64,000 bases of DNA, taken from the NCBI RefSeq assembly GCF_036346295.1, contig NZ_CP107819.1, forward strand, positions 6,138,001 to 6,202,000. Reading direction: 5' to 3'. Positions 31,701 to 55,800 of the stretch are shown in pieces (position 1 is the stretch's first letter; the number at the start of each line of letters is the position of its first letter). The notes under the pieces are model-generated. The model saw only the letters and a list, made by a program, of their open reading frames with translations. It was not told where the DNA came from and did not search any database. Source of the DNA: Streptomyces sp. NBC_00536 (GTDB taxonomy: Bacteria > Actinomycetota > Actinomycetes > Streptomycetales > Streptomycetaceae). The position numbers were made by a program, and so were the translations under genes.

Positions 31701-33766
31701 GCCGTGAGCAGTCGACCGTGGACGGCTGGCGCTACCGCGTCACCTGGAAGCGGATCGCGGAGCCTTCCCCGGCCCCTCTGTCGGGCACGTGGCTGGTCGT
31801 CGTCCCCGAGGCCCTGTCGGGGTCGCTGTCCGGTGGCCAGGGTGACGAGTGGGCGGCCGCCGTCCTGCGTACGCTCACCGAACGCGGCGCTGAGGTCCGT
31901 ACCGTGACCGTCCCGGCCGATGCGGCCGATCGTGACCGGCTCGGCGCCACGCTCAAGGCCGAGACGGACGGAACGGACCCGGCCGGGGTCCTGTCCCTCC
32001 TCGCCCTCGCCGGTGCGGGCGCCTTCGCCGCCGAACTCGCCCTGTCCCAGGCGCTCGGTGACGCCGACATCGCTGCACCCCTGTGGTGCGTGACCCGCGG
32101 CGCCGTCGCCACCGGCCGTTCCGAGCAGGTGGCCGACCCCGCGCAGGCGCTCGTCTGGGGTCTGGGGCGGGTCGCCTCCATGGAGCAGGGCGGCCGTTGG
32201 GGCGGTCTGCTCGACCTTCCCGCCGATCTCGACGGCCGTACGCTCGAACGTCTCGCGGGTGTGCTGGCCGGTGACGGTTCCGAGGACCAGGTGGCGCTGC
32301 GCGCCTCGGGTCTCTTCGGCCGGCGTCTGGTCCACGCTCCCCTCGCGGACACCGCCGCCGTGCGGGAGTGGCGTCCGGAGGGTACGACCCTGGTCACCGG
32401 CGGTACGGGCGCGCTGGGCGCGCACGTGGCCCGCTGGCTCGCCGGAAACGGCGCCGAGCACCTGCTCCTCACCAGCCGCCGGGGCCCCGACGCGCCCGGA
32501 GCGGCCGAACTCCGCGACGAACTCACCGCCCTCGGCGCCCGGGTCACCCTCACCGCCTGTGACATGGCCGACCGGGACGCCGTAGCCGCCCTCATCGCAG
32601 GCATCCCCGCCGACCAGCCCCTCACCGCGGTGATCCATGCCGCGGCGGTCGTGGACGACGGGGTCATCGAGACGCTGACCCCGGAGCAGGTGGAGGCCGT
32701 TCTGCGGGTCAAGACCGACGCGACCCTCGCCCTCCACGAGCTGACCCGTGACCTGGACCTGTCGGCGTTCGTGCTCTTCTCGTCCTTCGCCGCCACCTTC
32801 GGCGCTCCCGGACAGGGCAACCAGGCACCCGGCAACGCGTTCCTGGACGCCTTCGCCGAGTACCGCCGGGGGGCAGGACTGCCCGCCACCTCCATCGCCT
32901 GGGGGCCGTGGGGCAGTGCGGACGGCGACGACAGCGCGGCAGGGGACAGGATGCGCCGCCACGGCATCGTCGCGATGTCGCCCGAGCGGACCCTCGCCTC
33001 GCTCCAGCACGCGCTGGACCGTGACGAAACGATCCTGACCGTCGCCGACATGGACTGGAAGCGGTTCACCCTCGCCTTCACCTCGGACCGGGACCGGCCG
33101 CTGCTCCTGGAGCTTCCCGAGGCCCGGCGCATCATCGAGAGCGCGGAGCGGGAGTCCGCCGACGACCTGGCCGGGGGAGTGCCGCTCACGCAGCAGCTCG
33201 CCGGGCTGCCCGAGGTCGAACAGGAGCGGCTGCTGCTCGACCTGGTCCGTACGGCCGTCGCCGCCGTCCTCGGCCACGCCGACCTGGCCGCTGTCGAGGC
33301 CGGCCGGGCGTTCAAGGAGCTGGGCTTCGACTCGCTCACCTCGGTCGAACTGCGCAACCGGCTCGGCGCGGTGAGCGGGCTGAAGCTGCCCGCCAGCCTG
33401 GTCTTCGACCACCCGACCCCCGCCGCCGTCGCCGCCTTCCTGCGCGCCGGGATCGTGCCCGACGCGGCCGCGGGCGGCGCGCCGCTGCTGGAGGAGCTCG
33501 ACAAGCTCGAAGCCGTACTGGAGCGGGGCACCGCCGACAACGTCGTACGGGCCCGTGTGACCATGCGGCTCCAGAAGCTCCTGGGGAAGTGGAACGAGAG
33601 CGAGGACCAGGCGGGCGCCGAGGCGTGGGCGGCCGCGGCCGACGGCTCCGGGCCGGGCATCGGCGCGGGGTCGGCGGACGGCGTGCTGGACGAGGTCGAG
33701 CAGCTCCAGGAGGCGAGCGACGAAGAACTGTTCGCCTTCATCAACAAGGGACTCGGCCGCGCCTGA
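28781..33766 (+). CDS. Single-module type I PKS (M7), methylmalonyl AT and defective KR
   Basis: This 1661-residue protein holds one module: KS (33-455), AT (562-915), KR (927-1440) and ACP (1480-1555). An N-terminal docking helix ([16 protein letters not shown]) and a C-terminal one ([16 protein letters not shown]) flank it. The GTG start at 28781 is chosen because AGGTGA at 28768-28773 is seven bases upstream and the docking helix begins exactly there; the longer open frame from 28541 is Arg-rich and unlike any PKS. The AT is the only one in the window with GHSQGE and YASH, the methylmalonyl-type signature. The KR has Gln where the catalytic Tyr should be (codon 32822-32824), so it should not reduce. 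The expected contribution is an alpha-methyl unit beside an unreduced ketone. Confidence 0.96.
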   Translation: MANEAKLREYLKKVTTDLDEAYGRLREIESQAHEPIAITAMSCRFPGGVRSPEELWELLRTGGDALTAFPADRGWDLDNLFSDDPDDHGTSVTREGGFLGGASAFDAAFFGISPREAMAMDPQQRLLLETSWEAFERAGIDPQALRGSQSGVFVGINGSDYLTPLLEAAEDYAGHLGTGNASSVMSGRLSYTFGLEGPAVTVDTACSASLVALHLAVQALRAGECSLAVAGGVHVMSTPGLFVEFSKQRGLSTDGRCKAFAAGADGFGPAEGVGVLLLERLSDARKHGRPVLAVVRGSAVNQDGASNGLTAPNGPSQQRVIRQALANARLSTDQVDVVEAHGTGTSLGDPIEAQALIATYGQDRPADQPLLLGSVKSNIGHTQAAAGVAGVIKMVLAMQHGVLPQSLHIDEPSPHVDWESGAVSLLTERTAWPETTHPRRAGVSSFGFSGTNAHVIVEQAPVAEEAAGDSAGGVEGSGPAVVPWVLSGKGAGALRAQAERLSGWLGSASSASAVDVGWSLASSRAGLDHRAVVLGDHAAGVAAVASGVMAAGVVQGAVVGGKTAFVFPGQGSQWVGMAVRLLDSSPVFAARVDECAKALEPFTDWSLRDVLRGVAGAPSLERVDVVQPALFAVMVSLAEVWRAAGVRPGAVIGHSQGEIAAACVAGILSLEDAARVVALRSQAIGRVLAGLGGMVSVPLPAKDVRELIAPWGEQRISVAAVNGPSSVVVSGEVEALDELLVSCEVAGVRAKRIAVDYASHSAQVELLREELAELLAPVVPQPAEVPFLSTVTGEWVRGPELDGGYWFRNLRQTVELEQATRTLLEQGFGVFVESSPHPVLTVGMQETVEAAGREAAVLGSLRRNEGGLERFWLSLGEAWVRGVSVDWEAVFAGMGARRVDLPTYAFQSQRFWPEAAPVEAVAVSAESVIDARFWEAVEREDLEALAGTLAFDTPDTIGSLGTVLPGLSSWRRQSREQSTVDGWRYRVTWKRIAEPSPAPLSGTWLVVVPEALSGSLSGGQGDEWAAAVLRTLTERGAEVRTVTVPADAADRDRLGATLKAETDGTDPAGVLSLLALAGAGAFAAELALSQALGDADIAAPLWCVTRGAVATGRSEQVADPAQALVWGLGRVASMEQGGRWGGLLDLPADLDGRTLERLAGVLAGDGSEDQVALRASGLFGRRLVHAPLADTAAVREWRPEGTTLVTGGTGALGAHVARWLAGNGAEHLLLTSRRGPDAPGAAELRDELTALGARVTLTACDMADRDAVAALIAGIPADQPLTAVIHAAAVVDDGVIETLTPEQVEAVLRVKTDATLALHELTRDLDLSAFVLFSSFAATFGAPGQGNQAPGNAFLDAFAEYRRGAGLPATSIAWGPWGSADGDDSAAGDRMRRHGIVAMSPERTLASLQHALDRDETILTVADMDWKRFTLAFTSDRDRPLLLELPEARRIIESAERESADDLAGGVPLTQQLAGLPEVEQERLLLDLVRTAVAAVLGHADLAAVEAGRAFKELGFDSLTSVELRNRLGAVSGLKLPASLVFDHPTPAAVAAFLRAGIVPDAAAGGAPLLEELDKLEAVLERGTADNVVRARVTMRLQKLLGKWNESEDQAGAEAWAAAADGSGPGIGAGSADGVLDEVEQLQEASDEELFAFINKGLGRA
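28878..33450 (+). other. PKS module M7: KS-AT(methylmalonyl)-KR(inactive)-ACP
   Basis: KS Cys is 29396-29398. The AT has [10 protein letters not shown], Ser 30743-30745 in GHSQGE, and YASH at 31049-31060; malonyl ATs here read [16 protein letters not shown] and HAFH. The KR keeps its cofactor loop (TGGTGALG, near 32400) and the Ser of VLFSS, but reads GNQAPGN instead of GNYAPGN, with Gln 32822-32824 in the catalytic Tyr position. It also has VDD rather than LDD. ACP Ser is 33332-33334. The expected result is a 2-methyl-3-keto unit that M8 extends. Confidence 0.92.
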
Positions 33767-33797
33767 CCACAAACGGACCCCGGGCGCTCTCGCGATA

Positions 33798-33826
33798 TTG
33801 ACGGCGTGCCGTTAATTGGCCAGGAT
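33798..33826 (+). promoter_or_regulatory. Candidate vegetative promoter for PKS gene 4
   Basis: TTGACG (33798-33803) and CAGGAT (33821-33826) are separated by 17 bases. They match the Streptomyces principal sigma factor consensus (TTGACR and TAGRRT) at all but one position. Transcription would start near 33831-33834, giving a leader of about 235 bases before ATG 34069. This is a sequence match only. Confidence 0.55.
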
Positions 33827-33858
33827 GGTCAGCCCCCTCGGCAATTCATGCAGGGCCC

Positions 33859-33905
33859 ACTGCCCCCTGTCACACCCTCCCACCCAGGGGTGTGTAGGGG
33901 GCAGT
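33859..33905 (+). terminator. Long interrupted hairpin in the gene 3 to gene 4 gap
   Basis: ACTGCCCCCT (33859-33868) pairs perfectly with AGGGGGCAGT (33896-33905). Inside it, CACACCC pairs with GGGTGTG across a small internal loop. No T-run follows. It could terminate the upstream PKS message. If the promoter at 33798 is used, it instead forms the first structure of the gene 4 leader. Confidence 0.5.
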
Positions 33906-33926
33906 TAGGGGTTGTCGGGAAGATTG

Positions 33927-33947
33927 AGCGGCGAATAACCTGCCGCT
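33927..33947 (+). repeat. Short inverted repeat in the gene 4 leader
   Basis: AGCGGC (33927-33932) and GCCGCT (33942-33947) flank a nine-base A/T-richer loop. It may be a small hairpin or a protein-binding site; on its own it is weak evidence. Confidence 0.35.
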
Positions 33948-33950
33948 GAG

Positions 33951-33981
33951 CAGTCGATTCGGTCAAGAAGGGAATCGACTG
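33951..33981 (+). repeat. Perfect 10-bp inverted repeat in the gene 4 leader
   Basis: CAGTCGATTC (33951-33960) and GAATCGACTG (33972-33981) flank an 11-base spacer. Its 3' arm overlaps a second inverted repeat, GGGAAT (33970-33975) and ATTCCC (33983-33988), so the two stems cannot form together. It could be an operator for a dimeric regulator or alternative RNA folds. Confidence 0.5.
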
Positions 33982-34012
33982 TATTCCCGATGGAATTCTC
34001 GGCTTTATCTGC

Positions 34013-34036
34013 ACAGTTTTCCGAACAGTTTTCCGA
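34013..34036 (+). repeat. Perfect tandem repeat of a 12-bp unit upstream of gene 4
   Basis: ACAGTTTTCCGA occurs twice with no gap (34013-34024 and 34025-34036), 33 bases before the gene 4 start. Four consecutive T bases are unusual in this sequence. The function is unknown; a regulator-binding direct repeat or an unstructured pyrimidine element before the start are options. Confidence 0.55.
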
Positions 34037-34053
34037 TGCCGTCTGCTGCAAAT

Positions 34054-34059
34054 GGGTGG
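34054..34059 (+). promoter_or_regulatory. Weak ribosome binding site of PKS gene 4
   Basis: GGGTGG lies nine bases before ATG 34069. It is a poor match to the anti-Shine-Dalgarno sequence compared with genes 2 and 3. Confidence 0.4.
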
Positions 34060-34068
34060 TTGCGTTAA

Positions 34069-49695
<15,627 letters not shown>

Positions 49696-49708
49696 CGGGC
49701 TCCGGCCC

Positions 49709-49750
49709 GGCGGCCGTCCGGCCGGTGCGCAGCACCGGCTCCCGGCCGCC
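49709..49750 (+). terminator. Two-tier hairpin between PKS genes 4 and 5
   Basis: An outer stem GGCGGCCG/CGGCCGCC (49709-49716 with 49743-49750) encloses an inner stem GCCGGTGC/GCACCGGC (49721-49728 with 49732-49739) closed by a three-base loop. It starts 13 bases after the gene 4 stop and has no T-run. The remaining part of the 130-bp gap shows no obvious promoter, so partial read-through into gene 5 seems likely. Confidence 0.5.
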
Positions 49751-49812
49751 CTCCCGTCCGGCACCCACCTTCCGATCCACGGGCTCCGCGCGAGCTTTCC
49801 GACTCTGACCAC

Positions 49813-49816
49813 GGGG
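49813..49816 (+). promoter_or_regulatory. Ribosome binding site of PKS gene 5
   Basis: GGGG, within GGGGATGG, is nine bases before ATG 49826. The spacing slightly favours the ATG over GTG 49829, but the choice changes only one residue. Confidence 0.45.
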
Positions 49817-49825
49817 ATGGCGTAA

Positions 49826-52800
49826 ATGGTGAACGAGGAGAAGTACCTCGATTACCTCAAGCGGGCGACGACCGACCTCCGCGAGGCCCGACGACGACTG
49901 CGCGAGGTGGAGGAACGGGAGCAGGAGCCGATCGCCGTCGTGGCGATGAGCTGCCGCTACCCCGGGGGGATCGACACCCCCGAAAAGCTGTGGGACCTCG
50001 TCGCCCACGGCCGGGACGCCGTCTCCGCCTACCCCGCGGACCGCGGATGGGACGCCGAAGTCCTCTTCGATCCCGACCCCGAGACCGGGATCGAGGCGTA
50101 CGAACAGGTCGGCGGCTTCCTGCACGACGCGGCCGACTTCGACCCCGCGTTCTTCGGGATCTCGCCGCGCGAAGCCCTCGCCATGGACCCCCAGCAGCGG
50201 CTGCTGCTGGAGACGTCATGGGAGGCCTTCGAGCGCGCGGGCATCGACCCGGCGTCGCTGCGCGGCAGCCGTACCGGGGTCTTCGCCGGACTGATGTACC
50301 ACGACTACGCCGCCCGGCTGTTCAGCGTGCCCGAGGAGATCCAGGGCTTCCTCGGCAACGGCAGCTCCGGCAGCATCGCCTCGGGCCGGATCGCCTACAC
50401 CCTCGGCCTGGAGGGCCCGGCCGTCACGGTCGACACGGCCTGCTCGTCCTCGCTGGTCGCCGTGCACCTGGCGGTCCAGGCCCTGCGGGGCGGCGAGTGC
50501 ACGCTCGCCCTCGCCGGCGGTGTCACCGTCATGTCGACGCCGGGCACCTTCACCGAGTTCAGCCGCCAGCGAGGCCTGGCGGGCGACGGCCGCTGCAAGT
50601 CGTTCGCGGCCGCCGCGGACGGCACGGGCTGGGGCGAAGGCGCCGGCATGCTCGTCCTGGAACGGCTCTCCGAAGCCCGCAGGAACGGCCACCCCGTCCT
50701 GGCACTGGTCCGCGGCTCGGCCGTCAACCAGGACGGCGCCAGCAGCGGGCTGACGGCCCCCAACGGCCCCTCCCAGCAGCGCGTCATCCGCCAGGCACTC
50801 GCCGGTGCGCGGCTGTCGGCCACCCAGGTCGACGCGGTCGAGGCCCACGGCACCGGCACCACCCTCGGCGACCCGATCGAGGCCCAGGCCCTGCTCGCCA
50901 CCTACGGTCAGGACCGCCCCGACGGCCGCCCGCTGTGGCTGGGCTCCATCAAGTCGAACATGGGCCACACCCAGGCCGCCGCCGGTGTCGCGGGCATCAT
51001 CAAAATGGTCATGGCGATGCGCCACGGCGTACTCCCCAAGACCCTGCACGTGGACGAGCCGACCCCGAACGTCGACTGGTCCGAAGGCGCGGTCTCCCTG
51101 CTCGCCGAGTCCGTGCCGTGGCCCGAGACCGGCGCGCCCCGCCGCGCGGGCGTCTCGTCGTTCGGCATCAGCGGCACCAACGCCCACACCATCATCGAGC
51201 AGGCCCCGGAGGCCCCGGACGCCGCCGAGGCCGCATCCGGGAGCGAGCCGCCCGCGGCGCTCGCACCGCCCGTGGCGCCGCTGTGGAACCTCTCCGCCAA
51301 GAGCCCGGCCGCGCTGCGCGCGCAGGCCGCGAAGCTGCACGCCCACCTGACCGCACACCCCGGCCTGCGCCCCGGGGACATCGCCCACTCGCTCGCCGCC
51401 GGACGCACCGACTTCGAGCACCGGGCGATCCTCACGCCCACCGACGGGCCCGGCCTCGCCCGTGCGCTGGCAGCCCTCGCGGACTCGGCTCCCGAGGACA
51501 CGGCACCGGGGGTCACCTCGGGCCGCCCGGTCGCCGGGAAGCTGGCGTTCCTGTTCACCGGGCAGGGGAGCCAGCGGCTGGGGATGGGCCGGGAGCTGTA
51601 CGAGACGTATCCCGTCTTCGCGAACGCACTCGATGCCGTCTGCGAGCGGCTGGAACTGCCGCTCAAGGAAGCGCTGTTCGGGACCGACGCCGCCGTGCTC
51701 GACGAGACCGCGTACACCCAGCCCGCGTTGTTCGCGGTCGAGGTGGCCCTGTTCCGTCTGGTGGAGAGCTGGGGTCTGCGGCCCGACTTCCTGGCGGGGC
51801 ATTCGATCGGTGAGATCGCGGCCGCGCATGTGGCCGGGGTGTTCTCGCTGGAGGACGCCTGCACCCTGGTCGAGGCTCGTGGGCGGTTGATGCAGGCGCT
51901 GCCTGGCGGTGGCGTGATGATCGCCGTCCAGGCGTCGGAGGACGAAGTCCTGCCGCTGCTGACGGACCAGGTGAGCATTGCCGCGATCAATGGTCCCCAG
52001 TCGGTCGTGATCGCGGGCGACGAGGCGGACGCGGTGGCGATCGCGGAGTCCTTCGCGGGCCGTAAGTCCAAGCGCCTTACGGTCAGTCACGCGTTCCATT
52101 CGCCGCACATGGACGGCATGTTGGAGGACTTCCGGGCGGTGGCGGAGGGCCTGTCGTACGAAGCCCCGCGCATCCCGATCGTCTCCAACCTCACCGGGGC
52201 CCTCGTCTCCGACGAGATGGGCTCGGCCGACTTCTGGGTCCGGCACGTCCGCGAGGCCGTCCGCTTCCTCGACGGAATCCGCGCCCTCACCGAACGCAAC
52301 GTGGTGCACTTCGTCGAACTCGGCCCGGACGCCGTGCTGTCGGCCATGGCCCAGGACTGCCCCACCGCCGACACGGCAGCCTTCGTGCCCGTACTCCGCA
52401 AGGGCCGTTCGGAGACCGGCTCGCTGACCGACGCCCTCGCGCGGCTCCACGTGCGCGGGGTGGCCGTCGACTGGGACGCGTACTACTCCGGTACGGACGT
52501 CCGGCGCGTCGACCTGCCCACCTACGCCTTCCAGCGCGAGTCCTACTGGCTCGACGCCGGACGGCCCCTCGGGGACGTCTCCTCGGCCGGGCTCGGCGCG
52601 GCCGACCACCCGCTGCTCGGCGCCGCCGTGGCCCTCGCCGACCTCGACGGCTTCCTCTACACCGGCCGTCTCTCGCTCGACACCCACCCCTGGCTCGCCG
52701 ACCACGGCGTCATGGGTTCGGCCGTACTGCCGGGCACCGCCTTCGTCGAACTGGCCATCCGCGCGGGCGACCAGGTCGGCTGCGACCTGCTCGAAGAACT

Positions 52801-55800
52801 CACCCTGCACGCACCGCTCGTACTGCCCCCGAGCGGAGGTGTGCAGGTCCAGCTGTGGGTCGGCGCACCGGACGCCACCGGCCGCCGCACCCTCGGCGTG
52901 CACTCCCGCCCCGAGCCCGCACCGGACGCCACCGGCCCGGACGCCGAAGCGGCAGAGCCGTGGACCCGGCACGCCGACGGTGTGCTCGCCACGGGCGCCC
53001 CGAAGCCGTCCTTCGCCCCCGACGTCTGGCCGCCGGCCGGCACCACGCCCCTCGCCGTCGACGAGCTGTACGCCGGACTCGCCGCGGCGGGCCTTGAGTA
53101 CGGCCCCGCCTTCCAGGGCGTACGCGCGGCCTGGACGAGCGACGAGGCGGCCTACGTCGAGATCGCGGCCGCCGACGGACAGCGGGCCGATGCCTCGCTG
53201 TTCGGACTGCACCCCGCGCTCCTCGACTCCGCGCTGCACGCCATCGGCCTGGCCGGGCTCGTCGAGGACACCGGCCGCGGTCGGCTGCCGTTCTCCTGGG
53301 CCGGGGTGTCCCTCTACGCCGTGGGCGCCTCGGTGCTGCGCGTACGGCTGTCCAAGGCCGGACCGGACGCGGTGTCCCTGGCCCTCGCCGACGGCGCCGG
53401 ACAGCCCGTGGCCGACATCGCCTCGCTCACCCTGCGCACCGTCTCGGCCGAGCAGTTGGAAACGGGGCGGGGCGCCCACCACGACGCGCTGTTCCAGGTG
53501 GACTGGCCCCCGCTGACCCTGCCCGGCGTTGCCGACGGCCGCTGGGCCGTGCTCGGAGAGCCGGTCCCCACCGACGACCCGGGCGACGGCGTGGCCCACC
53601 ACGCCGACGTGGAGGCGCTGAGCGCGGCCCTCGCCGCGGGCGCTCCGGTGCCGGATGCCGTACTCGTATGCCACCCTGCCGTGCCCGAACCCACCCCCGA
53701 GGCGGTCCACCGGGCAGCGCACCGGACCCTCGCCCTGCTGCGGCACTGGCTCAGTGACGACCGGCTCGCCGACAGCCGCCTCGTCCTGCTCACGCACGGC
53801 GCGGTCGCCGCGGGGGCCGGTGACCAGGTGCCCGACCCGGTGCACGCCGTGGTCTGGGGGCTGGTCCGCTCCGCACAGTCCGAGCACCCGGGCCGGTTCC
53901 TGCTGATCGACAGCGACAGCGACAGCGTCAACGAGGTGTCCTGGCCGACGCTCAGCGCCGTACTCGCCTCCGAGGAGCCGGAGGTCGCCCTGCGCGGCGG
54001 CGTGGCCCACGCGCCAAGGCTGGCCAAGGTTCCCGCCGACGCCGCCGGTGCCGTCGTCGAGACGCCGTCGTACGACTCCGACGGCACCGTCCTCGTCACC
54101 GGGGCCAGCGGCACCCTCGGCGGACTCGTCGCCCGGCACCTCGTGACCGGGCGCGGTGTGCGGCGTCTGCTGCTGCTGAGCCGTCGGGGTGCCGACGCCC
54201 CGGGGGCCGGTGAACTCACTGCTGAGCTGGCCGCTTTGGGTGCGGAGGTGTCGTGGGCGGCGTGTGACGCGGGTGACCGGGACGCGCTCGCGACCGTACT
54301 GTCCGCGATCCCCGCCGCGCATCCGCTGACCGCGGTCGTCCACACGGCCGGTGTCCTGGACGACGGGGTGATCGGTTCGCTCACCCCGGAGCGCCTCGAC
54401 ACGGTCCTGCGTCCGAAGGCCGATGCCGCGCTCCACCTGCACGAACTGACCCGTGACCTGCCCCTGTCCGCCTTCATCCTCTTCTCCTCCGCGGCCGGGG
54501 TCTTCGGCGCACCGGGCCAGGGCAACTACGCCGCCGCCAACTCCTTCCTGGACGCGCTCGCCCAGTACCGGCGGGCCCGCGGGCTCCCCGGCCAGTCGCT
54601 GGCCTGGGGGCTGTGGGAAGACGCCGAAGGCATGGCGGGCGCGCTCGACCGCGCCGACCTCGACCGGATGAAGCGCGGCGGTGTCCACGGTCTCACCGCC
54701 GCCGAGGGCCTCGCGCTGCTCGACCTCGCCGACGCCCTCGGCACGGCCGATGACGACCGGGAGACCGTCGGACGGGCGCTGCTCGTGCCGATGCGGCTGA
54801 GCCTGCCCGCCGTCCTCCCCGGCGCCGAAGTGGCCCCGCTGCTGCGCGGACTGGTCCGCACCCCCGCGAGGCGCGTCGCGGCCGGAGCCACCACCGCGAC
54901 CGGGCCGGACCTCTCCGCTCTCGAACGGCTGCTCCTCGGCCTCGACGCACCGGACCGGGAGCGGCTGCTCCTCGACCTCGTCCGCGGCCACGTCGCCGAC
55001 GTACTCGGCCACGGCTCCCCGGACGCCATCGATCCCGAACACGCCTTCAACGAGCTGGGCTTCGACTCCCTCACGGCGGTGGAACTGCGCAACCGCCTGG
55101 GCGCGGCCGTCGGCAGGCGGCTGCCCGCCACGCTGGTCTTCGACCACCCGACCTCGCTCACGCTCGCCCGTCACCTCTCCGGCGAACTCGCCGGAGACCA
55201 GCACGCGTCCGCCCCCGCCGGGCCCGCGCCCACCGTGGCCGACGACGACCCGATCGCCATCGTGTCGATGAGCTGCCGCTACCCCGGCGGCGTGACCACC
55301 CCCGAGGAGCTGTGGCGGCTCCTGGAGGGCGGTGGCGACGCGATATCCGGCTTCCCCGCCGACCGAGGCTGGGACGTCGAGTCGCTGTACGACCCCGACC
55401 CCGACCACCCGGGCACCTCGTACACCCGCCACGGCGGCTTCCTGCGCGACGCCGCCGCGTTCGACCCGACGTTCTTCGGGATCAGCCCGCGCGAGGCCGT
55501 CGGGACGGACCCGCAGCAGCGGCTCCTCCTGGAGACCACCTGGGAGGCGTTCGAACGGGCCGGGATCGACCCGGCCACCGTGCGCGGCAGCCGGACCGGT
55601 GTGTTCGCCGGTGTGATGTACCACGACTACGCGGCCCTGCTGGAGCGCTCCAAGGACGGCGCGGACGGCTCCCTCGGTTCGGGCAGCACCGGCAGCATCG
55701 CCTCGGGCCGGGTCTCGTACACCTTCGGTCTCGAAGGCCCCGCCGTCACGATCGACACCGCCTGCTCGTCGTCGCTCGTGGCCCTGCACATGGCCATCCA

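Larger units (their letters stand above)
33767..34068 (+). other. 302-bp intergenic region before PKS gene 4
   Basis: This is the longest non-coding stretch in the window and has visibly lower GC than the genes around it. It contains a promoter match, a long interrupted hairpin, two further perfect inverted repeats, an overlapping GGGAAT/ATTCCC repeat and a perfect 12-bp tandem direct repeat. Together these suggest a separately controlled transcript for gene 4 onward. No tRNA, known riboswitch or credible gene was recognised in it. Confidence 0.7.
49925..55190 (+). other. PKS module M11: KS-AT(malonyl)-DH-KR-ACP
   Basis: KS Cys is 50441-50443, AT Ser 51803-51805, DH His 52703-52705 and Asp 53225-53227, KR Tyr 54527-54529, ACP Ser 55067-55069. 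The DH is canonical ([22 protein letters not shown]). The KR is B-type ([11 protein letters not shown]). Part of this KR is almost identical to the M1 KR although the two lie about 52 kb apart. The expected output is an alkene. Confidence 0.93.

Noticed and set aside
33825..33905. Possible leader peptide frame starting at ATG 33825
   Set aside because: The ATG overlaps the proposed -10 element, so it would not be on the predicted transcript, and it lacks a ribosome binding site.
33970..33988. GGGAAT-N7-ATTCCC as a binding box for PAS-LuxR regulators of polyene clusters
   Set aside because: The consensus I recall for that family is a contiguous palindrome around GGGAWWTCCC; the 7-bp spacer here does not fit it.
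34036..34068. Ten-codon open frame whose TAA directly precedes the gene 4 ATG
   Set aside because: There is no ribosome binding site before it and the coding content is nondescript. Adjacency of stop and start is suggestive of coupling but can occur by chance.
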